64,000 nucleotides of DNA. Source: Treponema sp. (GTDB taxonomy: Bacteria > Spirochaetota > Spirochaetia > Treponematales > Breznakiellaceae). Positions 1 to 7,654 of the stretch are shown here, piece after piece. Location: contig WQXI01000001.1 of assembly GCA_009784935.1 (NCBI GenBank), positions 1 through 64,000 of the forward strand, given 5' to 3'. Positions within the stretch are counted from its first letter, which is position 1. Every line of letters starts with the position of its first letter. A program made the translations under genes and the position numbers. A model generated the notes under the pieces. That model was not told the DNA's origin. It saw nothing but the letters and a program-made list of their open reading frames with translations, and ran no database searches.

Positions 1-14
1 AAACTGGTTCTGAG

Positions 15-43
15 TTTTTTTTTTTTGATTAAAAAAAAAAAAA
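15..43. repeat. Adjacent poly-T (12) and poly-A (13) runs
   Basis: A run of 12 T (15-26) is followed after GATT by a run of 13 A (31-43). No gene covers it. Such runs are slippage-prone and curved DNA; here they lie upstream of the poly-C tract and the first glycan gene. Function is not shown; they could act as an UP-like element or simply be AT-rich drift. Confidence 0.8.
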
Positions 44-80
44 GACAATTGATTTCGTAATATTTATTTAAAAAATAATG

Positions 81-100
81 CCCCCCCCCCCCCCCCTCCC
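81..100. repeat. Poly-C tract (16 C, then T, then 3 C)
   Basis: Sixteen consecutive C residues (81-96) followed by T and CCC stand out in a region that is otherwise almost entirely A and T. The tract lies 66 bases before the first ATG and just upstream of a TATAAA hexamer (104-109). Homopolymeric G/C tracts in Treponema pallidum tpr promoters are known to change length and alter transcription; by analogy this could be a slippage switch. The true length may be uncertain because such runs are hard to sequence. Confidence 0.85.
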
Positions 101-103
101 ACT

Positions 104-153
104 TATAAATATTTAATTATACATATTAGTTTTATTTCATTTTATTATGGAGA
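104..153 (+). promoter_or_regulatory. Candidate -10 and ribosome binding site of first glycan gene
   Basis: TATAAA at 104-109 could be a -10 element. Its -35 position would fall inside the poly-C tract, so no conventional -35 exists and transcription could depend on tract length. A clear Shine-Dalgarno GGAGA (149-153) lies 12 bases before the ATG at 166. The promoter part is inference; the ribosome binding site is well supported. Confidence 0.3.
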
Positions 154-165
154 ATCTGTAGTAAA

Positions 166-1038
166 ATGAATCCTAATATATTATTAGCTTGTTCTGGATT
201 ATTAGGAGAAAAAGTTTTATTAAACCTATATAAAAATAGAATAATCTGCGCTGTATTAACAGATAAAAAGTCTACTAATATTATTGATTTTTGTTCAATA
301 AAAAATATTAACATATTTATTGGTAATCCAAGAAATGAAGAATGTTTTAATTTTGTTAAAAAATATAAAAGCTGTATTTTATTTTCTGTAAATTATTTAT
401 TTTTATTTGATAAAAATTTATTAAATTTATTCTATTATAAATTTAATATACATGGCTCGCTTCTTCCAAAATATAGAGGTAGGACACCGCATGTTTGGGC
501 TATAATAAATAATGAAAATAAAACAGGAATAACTATACATGATATAACGATAGATTGTGACAGTGGGGATATATATTTTCAAAAAGAAATTCCTATTAAA
601 TATTCTGATACAGGGGGTGATATACTTAATAAATACTTTTATCATTATCCAAAAATAATAGAACAATTTCTGTTATTATTATTTGATAATAAAATAGATC
701 CAAAAAAACAAGATGATAAGTTAAGTACATATTATGAAAAAAGAAATCCAGAAGATGGTAAAATAAATTGGAATTGGCAACGTGAGCGTTTATACAATTG
801 GGTAAGAGCTTTAGCGCCACCTTATCCAGGAGCATTTTGTTATTATAATAATGTTAAGATCGTAATTAATAAAATTGCATTCTCTGATTTTGGATATTCA
901 AATAATATTAGAAATGGTACATTGCTCTATATAAATAATGATAAATTTATTATAAAAACACCAAATGGATGTATAGAAATTTTAGATTATAAAAAAGAAA
1001 ATGAAATTATTTTTAATATTGGAGAAGTATTTAACTAA
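166..1038 (+). CDS. Sugar N-formyltransferase (methionyl-tRNA formyltransferase fold)
   Basis: A 290-residue formyltransferase-family protein that should move a formyl group from N10-formyl-tetrahydrofolate to an amine. The family triad is visible: Asn94 and His96 in 'NIHGSLLPKYRG' and Asp132 in 'DCDSGD', with the same 36-residue His-to-Asp spacing as E. coli Fmt. It is not the housekeeping fmt: there is no def or fmt context, and it lies 6 bases before a PseI-like gene inside a glycan locus. An amino-sugar nucleotide substrate is therefore more likely, as in QdtF/WlaRD-type enzymes. A nonulosonate precursor is possible but is inference. Very AT-rich, like its neighbours to 7.6 kb. Confidence 0.8.
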   Translation: MNPNILLACSGLLGEKVLLNLYKNRIICAVLTDKKSTNIIDFCSIKNINIFIGNPRNEECFNFVKKYKSCILFSVNYLFLFDKNLLNLFYYKFNIHGSLLPKYRGRTPHVWAIINNENKTGITIHDITIDCDSGDIYFQKEIPIKYSDTGGDILNKYFYHYPKIIEQFLLLLFDNKIDPKKQDDKLSTYYEKRNPEDGKINWNWQRERLYNWVRALAPPYPGAFCYYNNVKIVINKIAFSDFGYSNNIRNGTLLYINNDKFIIKTPNGCIEILDYKKENEIIFNIGEVFN

Positions 1039-1044
1039 AATATT

Positions 1045-2076
1045 ATGTTTAAAGGATTGACAAAACCATTTATAATCGCTGAGATGAGCGGAAACCACAA
1101 TCATAGTCTTGAACGAGCTTTCCAAATTGTTGAAGAAGCAGCAAAAACCGGAGTTAATGCTTTAAAAATACAAACATATACACCAGATACTATGACGATT
1201 GATTCAAATAGAGAAGAATTTTTAATAAAAGATAATAGCAGCCTTTGGAAAGGTGAAACTCTTTATTCATTATATCAAAAGGCATATACACCTTGGGAAT
1301 GGAATAAACCAATTTTTGATAAATGTTCTGAATTAGGAGTAATTGGTTTTAGTACACCTTTTGATTTTACAGCGGTGGACTTTCTGGAAAGCTTAAATGT
1401 TCCATGTTATAAAATTGCAAGTTTTGAAAACTACGATCTTCCATTATTAAAATATGTTGCAAAAACTAAAAAACCTGTAATTATTTCTACCGGTATGATA
1501 AAACTAGAGGAATTAAAAGAAAGTATAAGTACGCTGCAAAACAATGGCTGCCCGGAAATTGTTCTTTTAAAGTGTACCAGCACCTACCCTGCTCTACCAG
1601 AAAATTCAAATTTATTAACAATAAAAGATATGCAAAAACAATTTCCTGATTGTACAATAGGATTATCTGATCATACTTTAGGAACTTCTGTTTCTGTGGC
1701 TTCGGTAGCATTAGGCGCAATGGTTATTGAAAAACATTTTACATTATCAAGAAAAGAAGGCGGTGTTGACAGTGCATTCTCTATAGAACCAGATGAAATG
1801 AAACAATTAGTAAACGATGTAAATAATGCATATCATTCATTAGGAAAAGTTTTTTATGGACCTACAGAAACTGAGATACCATCATTAAAATTTCGACGTT
1901 CACTCTTTACAGTAAAAGATATAAAAAGTGGAGAAAACTTTACTACAGAAAATATTCGTTCAATTCGTCCTGGATATGGACTGTCGACAAAAATGTATGA
2001 TGACATAATTGGAAAAACTGCAAAAATTGATATTAGTAATGGAACACCTTTAAATAATAGTATGGTAAACTGGTAG
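1045..2076 (+). CDS. pseI: Pseudaminic acid synthase (NeuB/PseI family)
   Basis: A 343-residue NeuB-family synthase that condenses a 6-deoxy amino sugar with phosphoenolpyruvate to make a nine-carbon nonulosonic acid. The N-terminus ('KPFIIAEMSGNHN', then 'ALKIQTYTPDTMT') matches the PseI branch more than sialic acid NeuB. A TIM-barrel (about residues 1-270, with 'LKCTSTYPA' and 'GLSDHT' motifs) is followed by a C-terminal SAF (antifreeze-like) domain, about 285-340. It sits in a tight run with the formyltransferase upstream and a polysaccharide gene 3 bases downstream. The other Pse pathway genes (pseB, C, H, F) are not in the left cluster; a PseG-like domain lies far away at 62884. Confidence 0.85.
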   Translation: MFKGLTKPFIIAEMSGNHNHSLERAFQIVEEAAKTGVNALKIQTYTPDTMTIDSNREEFLIKDNSSLWKGETLYSLYQKAYTPWEWNKPIFDKCSELGVIGFSTPFDFTAVDFLESLNVPCYKIASFENYDLPLLKYVAKTKKPVIISTGMIKLEELKESISTLQNNGCPEIVLLKCTSTYPALPENSNLLTIKDMQKQFPDCTIGLSDHTLGTSVSVASVALGAMVIEKHFTLSRKEGGVDSAFSIEPDEMKQLVNDVNNAYHSLGKVFYGPTETEIPSLKFRRSLFTVKDIKSGENFTTENIRSIRPGYGLSTKMYDDIIGKTAKIDISNGTPLNNSMVNW

Positions 2077-2079
2077 AAA

Positions 2080-3540
2080 ATGTCAAATATATTATTTTTT
2101 CCATTTAGAACTTATTCTCCTCATTTTGAAACAGACTTAGAATTAATAAAACTGGAATCAGAAAATAAAGATAATAATATATATGTTTTATTTTGTAATG
2201 GTGGATTTAAATCATGTGATAATAATTTTGAGAATAAAAAAAGAATTTGTAAAGCATGTGTTAATAAAAGAAAACGTGCCTTTAAAATAATAAAATCTAG
2301 TAATATAAAAATAATAGATTTAAATAATTACAAAAAAAACAATTATTCTCTTCCTTGTAATGAACATAATATCGATTCTATTAAAAGGATTTATATAGAT
2401 TCATATTCTATAGGATATTCAATATTATCTTCGCTAGAAAATATATTAGATGAATCGTCATTTAATGATTGTATACATATAATTCATAATTTATATTTTG
2501 AAGGATACAATTTATACTATATTGTAAAAACAATTATTAAAAATTATAGTATAGATAAAGGTTATGTTTATAATGCTAGATTTTGTTATACAAGAGCTTT
2601 CTTTGAAGCGTTTCTTTATGAATCAAAACCAATTTATAATCATGATCGAGGTGGAAAATATTATAAATATATTTTAATAAAAAATGAAATGCTGCATGAT
2701 ATTGATAATTATCCAAATCTAATTAATGAATTTTGGGATATAGAAAATAATGAATTATTAAAAAAACAAATTGCTGACAACTTTTTTAAAGATAGATTTG
2801 CAGGAAAACCTACAAATGATGTATCTTATACAAACAAACAAAACCTAAATAAACTGCCTGAAAATTATAGTGTATATAATAAAATTGTAGTAATATATGA
2901 TTCTAGTTCATACGAATATGATTACATTAGCGATGAATATACTTATAAGTTCTATAATTCTCAATCTGATGGTATTAATAAAATCGTAGATACATTATCT
3001 GCATATCCAGAAATAGGTATATTTTTAAGAGAGCATCCAAATCAAAATAATAGAAATAATGAACAACGAGCTAATTTAAGAAATATTAAAGCAAACAATT
3101 TTCATTTGATATCTGCAGAAAGTGATATTAGTTCGTATACTTTATTAACAAAAGCCAATGTTGTTATAACTTTTAATTCTACTATTGGAATTGAGGCAAC
3201 ATATTGGAGGATTCCTTCAATATTATGTTCTAATTCAATATACGAGAAATTAAATATTGCGTATATGCCTTCTTCTCATGATGAATTAATTAAACTTATT
3301 TTATCAGACTTAAAACCTATCCCAATCGAAGATACTTTAAAATTAGGTTACTATTTTAGTAATTCTGGTATTAATTATAAATATTATACGCCCAAGGATT
3401 TGCATGGCGGATTATTCATGGGACATGATTTAGAAGGTTTGAAAAACAAAATTATAAAATTATTTAGAAAGTACTTTCCTAGTATATTTAAGTACTTAAT
3501 AACCATAAAAAAATATCTTAGTAATTTTAAAAAGAAATAG
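2080..3540 (+). CDS. Putative surface polysaccharide biosynthesis glycosyltransferase-like protein
   Basis: A 486-residue protein with no signal peptide or membrane segment. The C-terminal half (about 270-430) resembles the GT-B type capsule-synthesis fold: a strand-loop 'LREHPNQ' followed by 'ADVVITFNSTIG'-like residues ('NVVITFNSTIGIEA') and a Pro-Ser-rich pocket, a pattern found in KpsS/CDP-glycerol transferase-like proteins. The N-terminal part has a conserved-looking Cys cluster ('CNGG', 'RICKAC') of unknown role. Follows pseI after 3 bases. It may transfer or modify the nonulosonate, but the substrate cannot be read from sequence. Confidence 0.55.
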   Translation: MSNILFFPFRTYSPHFETDLELIKLESENKDNNIYVLFCNGGFKSCDNNFENKKRICKACVNKRKRAFKIIKSSNIKIIDLNNYKKNNYSLPCNEHNIDSIKRIYIDSYSIGYSILSSLENILDESSFNDCIHIIHNLYFEGYNLYYIVKTIIKNYSIDKGYVYNARFCYTRAFFEAFLYESKPIYNHDRGGKYYKYILIKNEMLHDIDNYPNLINEFWDIENNELLKKQIADNFFKDRFAGKPTNDVSYTNKQNLNKLPENYSVYNKIVVIYDSSSYEYDYISDEYTYKFYNSQSDGINKIVDTLSAYPEIGIFLREHPNQNNRNNEQRANLRNIKANNFHLISAESDISSYTLLTKANVVITFNSTIGIEATYWRIPSILCSNSIYEKLNIAYMPSSHDELIKLILSDLKPIPIEDTLKLGYYFSNSGINYKYYTPKDLHGGLFMGHDLEGLKNKIIKLFRKYFPSIFKYLITIKKYLSNFKKK

Positions 3541-3543
3541 TAT

Positions 3544-3669
3544 ATGCAATTATACCACGGAACTAATCAGATAATAGAAACTCCAAATTTAGGAAAAAGC
3601 AGAAAATATTTGGATTTTGGCAGCGGGTTTTATATATTGAGGCATACGAATTATGATAACATATATTAA
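3544..3669 (+). pseudogene. Truncated DUF3990 (ADP-ribosyltransferase-like) remnant
   Basis: An ORF of only 41 codons starting 3 bases after the preceding stop. It reads 'MQLYHGTNQ' and then 'YLDFGSGFY', matching the first 30 residues of the intact DUF3990 protein at 4360 ('MILFHGSNV', 'DFGRGFY'). It then hits a stop, so about three quarters of the family length is missing. It is followed directly by DUF3791 ORFs, the usual partners. Best read as the decayed first copy of a duplicated DUF3990/DUF3791 module, with an internal deletion fusing its start to the next gene. Confidence 0.65.
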
Positions 3670-3892
3670 TATAAGTTTAATAAGTATGGTTGTCAGTTTA
3701 ATAGCAGAAAGAAACAGGCTAGATGAACAACAAGCAATTAATATTTTTTATAAAACAAAACTTGCAGATAAATTATTGGATAAAAATACAAGTCTTTATT
3801 TATTATCACCTTATTTAATTTATGAACTATGGAACGCAGAATATCAAACTGGAGATTTTAGCAATACAGATTATTATGAGTGTTTAGTATGA
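3653..3892 (+). CDS. DUF3791-like small protein (copy 1)
   Basis: A 79-residue acidic small protein. The segment 'VVSLIAERNRLDEQQAINIFYKTKL' followed by 'LYLLSPYLIYEL' has the DUF3791 pattern and aligns with the ORF at 4866 ('LSLEESMELFF', 'LYTESSSYIYEY'). DUF3791 proteins are usually encoded beside DUF3990 and are plausible antitoxin or immunity partners, though this is not established. Its start overlaps the truncated DUF3990 remnant by 17 bases, so the first dozen residues may be remnant-derived. Stop and the next start overlap as ATGA. Confidence 0.5.
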   Translation: MITYINISLISMVVSLIAERNRLDEQQAINIFYKTKLADKLLDKNTSLYLLSPYLIYELWNAEYQTGDFSNTDYYECLV

Positions 3893-4092
3893 GAATGATA
3901 TCTGATAAAGCTGTTTTTTTTATATTTTTGTTAGAAAGGTACGCAGAAATAAAAAAAGTATCTTCAAAAGTAGTATTAGAATTATGGCAAGAAAAAAATA
4001 TTATTGAATATATTAATAATATGTATGAGCAATATAATGCTGAACGTATTGAAAATGCAATAGAAGATATTGATAAAAAATTAAGTAAATAA
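3889..4092 (+). CDS. DUF3791-like small protein (copy 2)
   Basis: A 67-residue protein starting at the ATG that overlaps the previous stop (ATGA at 3889-3892); a GTG nine bases upstream is less likely. It has the DUF3791 pattern: aromatic-hydrophobic start 'FFIFLLERYAE', central 'VLELWQEKNIIEYINNMYEQY', and an 'IENAIEDID' tail. Translational coupling to the preceding DUF3791 ORF suggests co-production. Function unknown. Confidence 0.55.
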   Translation: MRMISDKAVFFIFLLERYAEIKKVSSKVVLELWQEKNIIEYINNMYEQYNAERIENAIEDIDKKLSK

Positions 4093-4141
4093 GTTATATG
4101 GTTTACTAGATTTTATTAATATTAAAAGGATTTATACAATA

Positions 4142-4363
4142 ATGAATAATAATAAAAAATATACTTTATTTATAATAAAATGTATTTCTAATTTTGCAGA
4201 AAAGAATAATATTAATATAAAAGATTCTTTTTTGTATTTAAACAAATATAATTGTATACAATACTTGATAGAAAATTACGATATAGAGCATACTCTATCT
4301 AAAGATGATACTTTAGAAGCAATGTATCGTATTGCGCATAATAATGGAGGACATATTATTTGA
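4142..4363 (+). CDS. DUF3791-like small protein upstream of DUF3990
   Basis: A 73-residue protein with the DUF3791 signature 'YLNKYNCIQYLIENYDIEHTLS' and a Gly-Gly near the end. It is translationally coupled to the DUF3990 gene: its stop TGA (4361-4363) overlaps that gene's TTG start, and the GGAGG encoded by its own 3' end (4346-4350) serves as the next ribosome binding site. This tight coupling is typical of antitoxin-toxin or partner pairs, but which role it plays is inference. Confidence 0.6.
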   Translation: MNNNKKYTLFIIKCISNFAEKNNINIKDSFLYLNKYNCIQYLIENYDIEHTLSKDDTLEAMYRIAHNNGGHII

Positions 4364-4869
4364 TTTTATTTCATGGCTCAAATGTAAAAATAGAATCAAT
4401 TGATTTAAATATCTGCAAACCATATAAAGATTTTGGGAGAGGATTTTATACAACAGAGATTGAAGAACAAGCCGCTAATATGGCAATACGAACAGTAAAA
4501 CAATTTGGAGGCAGTCCATATATAACAAAATATTTAATTAATGATAATAATTTTGAAGACATAAAAATTAAAAAAAAAGTATTTAATATGCCATCTAATG
4601 AATGGGCATTATTTGTTCTCAACAATCGAAATAAATATTTTACACCAATTACCGATATCAATTGTAATACAGATAATAAGTACGATGTTGTTATAGGTCC
4701 TGTTGCAAATGACGATATACGATTATTATTTGATTTATTTGAAGATGAGTTTTTAACAATTGATGAATTAACCAAAAGGCTTGAATTTAAAAAACTAACA
4801 AATCAAGTATCTTTTCATACAACAAATGCTGTTAGTATATTAAAAAAAATTGATTCATATAGCATATGA
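4360..4869 (+). CDS. DUF3990 protein, ADP-ribosyltransferase-like
   Basis: A 169-residue DUF3990-family protein. The start is TTG at 4360 with GGAGG ten bases upstream. N-terminal 'LFHGSN' (His5) and 'DFGRGFYTT' (Tyr30) resemble the first two elements of the His-Tyr-Glu type ADP-ribosyltransferase core; 'YDVVIGPVANDD' (109-119) and 'NQVSFHT' (148-154) are further conserved-looking patches. I recall the family being grouped with ADP-ribosyl folds, but activity is not shown here. It is embedded between two DUF3791 ORFs with 4-base overlaps on both sides, so the three proteins are probably made together. A toxin or effector that modifies a host or phage target is one possibility. Confidence 0.65.
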   Translation: MILFHGSNVKIESIDLNICKPYKDFGRGFYTTEIEEQAANMAIRTVKQFGGSPYITKYLINDNNFEDIKIKKKVFNMPSNEWALFVLNNRNKYFTPITDINCNTDNKYDVVIGPVANDDIRLLFDLFEDEFLTIDELTKRLEFKKLTNQVSFHTTNAVSILKKIDSYSI

Positions 4870-5072
4870 ATAAAACTCAAAAATATTTAATTGAGTATAA
4901 AATAAGAGATATAATTTGTTTTATATCATTTGATAATAATTTATCTTTAGAGGAATCAATGGAATTATTTTTTAATTCTAATATATTCGAAAAACTACAA
5001 GATATAGAAACTGGATTATATACAGAAAGTTCATCTTATATTTATGAATATTTTAAAGAAGAACTAAAATGA
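4866..5072 (+). CDS. DUF3791-like small protein downstream of DUF3990
   Basis: A 68-residue acidic protein whose ATG overlaps the DUF3990 stop (ATGA, 4866-4869). The segments 'FISFDNNLSLEESMELFF' and 'TGLYTESSSYIYEYF' match the copy at 3653, giving the DUF3791 pattern. It separates the DUF3990 gene from the HipA-like kinase. Likely partner of the DUF3990 protein; function not established. Confidence 0.55.
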   Translation: MNKTQKYLIEYKIRDIICFISFDNNLSLEESMELFFNSNIFEKLQDIETGLYTESSSYIYEYFKEELK

Positions 5073-5098
5073 AATGAATGAATATTATTTAAAATAAC

Positions 5099-6259
5099 AT
5101 GGACAAAGAATATATCCTAAAACATAAAAACATTCCTGTATTACTTTTTAAATTAAATGAAGATTTTGAATTATTAGAGATAACTACTATATTAGACGAA
5201 AAAAGATTACCATTTGGTTTAAAGTATGCAGGAAAAAAAGAAGCACAATTTAAACAGTTATCCGACTGGATAGAAAATAGAGGATTGCCAAGAAGCAGAT
5301 CTGATTTAGCAAATATTGAATATGATTTTAATGTGAAAAATTCAATCCAGTTAACGTTTGGTTCTTATGCATTAAATTTGGCTGATCATTATTGGGTTCA
5401 TAAATCAGATATTAACTTAAAATGGGAAAATGTAAATTTTTTTAGCAACAATTTTAAAGAAGTAGTTAGTTTTGATATATTAGGTGTGTTTGAGAAAAAC
5501 AGAGAAATACTTGTTGCGCCTGATTTAACTGTAGATGGCAGTTTACGTAAAAAATGGATAATAAATAATAATGAAAGACTTTTATTAAAAGGGAGCCGTT
5601 ATGACGAAATGCAAGAGCCTTTTAATGAATTAATTGCATCAAAAATTATGGATTTATTTGAAATAGAACATGTAAAATACGGTCTTGTTAGAAATGAAAG
5701 TAATAATATGCCATTAAGTGTTTGTAAATGCATGGTAGATATTGATACTGAGATTGTTACTGCCCAGGTTGTATTAGATACCGAGCTAAAGGAAAATAGA
5801 AATGAATACGATAGATTTATTAATATTTGTAATAAGAAAGGAATTAAAGATGTAAAAGAAAATATTGATAATATGATTATTATTGATTTTTTAATTGGTA
5901 ATACTGATCGTCATACATCAAATTTTGGAATTATTAGGAACTCCGAAACATTAGAATGGCTTAAGGTAGCTCCTATATTTGATAACGGTAATTCATTTCA
6001 TCAAAATACTAATACAATTAATAACATAGAAGATAATGTTGATACATTATGCAGATGGTTTCCTAGAGGTAATTATGAAAAATTACAATATATTGATAAT
6101 CCAAAATGCTTTTCTAATGAAAAAATAGATTGTATAAGTAATATTGTGTACGATAATTTATGTAATAATGAAAATGTTAAAGAAGATAAAAAAAATAAAT
6201 TAGTTTCTATTGTAAAAAAAAGAATAAATTTGCTAAAAGAAATTATAGAGAAAAAATAA
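5099..6259 (+). CDS. HipA-like kinase-fold protein
   Basis: A 386-residue protein with a HipA-type catalytic domain in its C-terminal two thirds: ATP-site lysine Lys164 in 'RLLLKGS', an acidic partner in 'PFNELIAS' (174-181), catalytic loop 'IGNTDRHTSN' with Asp270, and the metal-binding 'IFDNGNS' with Asp295. HipA proteins are serine/threonine kinase toxins that phosphorylate targets such as GltX. The first ~110 residues do not resemble the usual HipA N-subdomain, and no HipB-like DNA-binding gene is adjacent. Instead it follows DUF3990/DUF3791 genes 26 bases away, suggesting a different regulatory arrangement. No clear Shine-Dalgarno precedes the ATG. Confidence 0.7.
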   Translation: MDKEYILKHKNIPVLLFKLNEDFELLEITTILDEKRLPFGLKYAGKKEAQFKQLSDWIENRGLPRSRSDLANIEYDFNVKNSIQLTFGSYALNLADHYWVHKSDINLKWENVNFFSNNFKEVVSFDILGVFEKNREILVAPDLTVDGSLRKKWIINNNERLLLKGSRYDEMQEPFNELIASKIMDLFEIEHVKYGLVRNESNNMPLSVCKCMVDIDTEIVTAQVVLDTELKENRNEYDRFINICNKKGIKDVKENIDNMIIIDFLIGNTDRHTSNFGIIRNSETLEWLKVAPIFDNGNSFHQNTNTINNIEDNVDTLCRWFPRGNYEKLQYIDNPKCFSNEKIDCISNIVYDNLCNNENVKEDKKNKLVSIVKKRINLLKEIIEKK

Positions 6260-6284
6260 TATTAGGGATTAAATAAAATCTATC

Positions 6285-6611
6285 ATGGATAATTTGTCAA
6301 ATAATTTTAAAAAAAATGAATTTTTATTGACTCAATTTACTAATGGTTTATTTTGGAATTTTAACAAAGATAAAATAGATTTTTTTAAACATAAGGATTT
6401 AATAATAGAACGTGTAATTGAAGCTGGTTTAGAAAATGATGAAATACTAATGTGGAAATTATATAAATATAAGGATATAAAAAAAGTTGCAATAAATATG
6501 GAAAGTCTTATTTACGAAAAATTAGAATATATAGCATTTGTTTTAAAAATAAATGAAAAAAAGTTCAAAAGCTATGGTAAATTAGATTGGTTTAGAAAAA
6601 ATAAATATTAA
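6285..6611 (+). CDS. Small DUF6922-like protein
   Basis: A 108-residue protein with the pattern 'LFWNFNKDKIDFFKHKDLIIERVIEAG' (about 23-49), which resembles DUF6922, a domain usually found upstream of AbiEii-type nucleotidyltransferase toxins. No nucleotidyltransferase follows; the next gene is a glycosyltransferase 50 bases on. Lies 25 bases after the HipA-like gene and has the same extreme AT content. It may be an orphan antitoxin-like protein or part of the same module. Family assignment is from memory of the pattern. Confidence 0.45.
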   Translation: MDNLSNNFKKNEFLLTQFTNGLFWNFNKDKIDFFKHKDLIIERVIEAGLENDEILMWKLYKYKDIKKVAINMESLIYEKLEYIAFVLKINEKKFKSYGKLDWFRKNKY

Positions 6612-6661
6612 TGATATTTCGAATATAATTAAAAAAAAGCAATAAATATCGTTTTAGGATT

Positions 6662-7654
6662 ATGACTATATATTATTCACAACAACTATCTAAAGAATTT
6701 GAGAATGTAATATTTGAAAGTCCTATTTCTCAAACAACCAACTTATGCGAAAAAATATACCTAATTAATACTTTTTCATACTTAAAAAATATTATGAAAG
6801 ATAATTTTAATCATTATATATTTTTTATTTTTTCTTATAATCAAAAAAATACAGATACATTACCAAAAAGTATAACGTACAATTCTGATAAAAAAAAAAT
6901 ATTAATATATATTTCAGAAGAAACTGGCTATACCCCTGATTTTTTATCGTCATATTATTATACTATCTTTAAATCATATTTAAGAAATGAGAAGTTTCAT
7001 TCTAATAATATCTATAATTTTCCTGTTGGATACCATGACGATTTTTTAGAATTACCATATATAAATATTAGAAACAGAACCAATTCTGTTTTCTTTATTG
7101 GTAATTTAAATTATTCAAGACTGCCATTATATTTACAGCTTTTAACCGGAATTAATATAAATTCTATATTTTATTTAATATTCAATGAAAGAATAATTAA
7201 TTATTTACTAAATATAAAAATAATAAAATATTTATTGACTTTAATTAAATTTGATTATAAAATTAAAGATAGTTTTATTCGTTTTACAAATGGTTTTAAA
7301 CAAGGATTATCTGGTAAGGAATATAGTAAAAAAATATATGATAGTAAAATAGTTTTATGTCCAAAAGGATTTCATTCAACTGAATGTTTTCGACATTATG
7401 AAGCTATGAAAGCAGGTTGTGTAATAATTTCCGAAAAACTTCCGTCAACATATCTATATAAAGATTCACCAATTATTCAAGTCTCTAATTGGAAAGAAGG
7501 CATTAAAATTGCAAGACAATTAATAAATCAAGATAACAAACTTGAACAACTAAGTAAAAAAACACTAGAATGGTGGAATGATAAATGTTCAGAAGAAGCA
7601 ACAGCTAAATACATGATAAATTGCATTAATTCATTAAATAGGAGAAAACCATGA
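6662..7654 (+). CDS. Exostosin-like glycosyltransferase
   Basis: A 330-residue cytoplasmic protein. The C-terminal segment 'SKIVLCPKGFHSTECFRHYEAMKAGCVIISEKLPSTY' (split here by function: 'CPKG', 'ECFRHYEAM', 'GCVII') is the nucleotide-sugar binding region typical of exostosin/GT47-like and related GT-B enzymes. The N-terminal half is divergent. Its stop overlaps the next gene's ATG by 4 bases, tying it to the glycan operon. Donor and acceptor unknown. Confidence 0.6.
   Translation: MTIYYSQQLSKEFENVIFESPISQTTNLCEKIYLINTFSYLKNIMKDNFNHYIFFIFSYNQKNTDTLPKSITYNSDKKKILIYISEETGYTPDFLSSYYYTIFKSYLRNEKFHSNNIYNFPVGYHDDFLELPYINIRNRTNSVFFIGNLNYSRLPLYLQLLTGININSIFYLIFNERIINYLLNIKIIKYLLTLIKFDYKIKDSFIRFTNGFKQGLSGKEYSKKIYDSKIVLCPKGFHSTECFRHYEAMKAGCVIISEKLPSTYLYKDSPIIQVSNWKEGIKIARQLINQDNKLEQLSKKTLEWWNDKCSEEATAKYMINCINSLNRRKP

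Noticed and set aside
166-1038. Housekeeping methionyl-tRNA formyltransferase
   Set aside because: No def/fmt neighbourhood, the C-terminal tRNA-binding part is not recognisable, and the gene is in an operon with pseI.
5099-6259. Canonical hipBA toxin-antitoxin
   Set aside because: No HipB-like helix-turn-helix gene is upstream, and the N-terminal HipA subdomain is not recognised.
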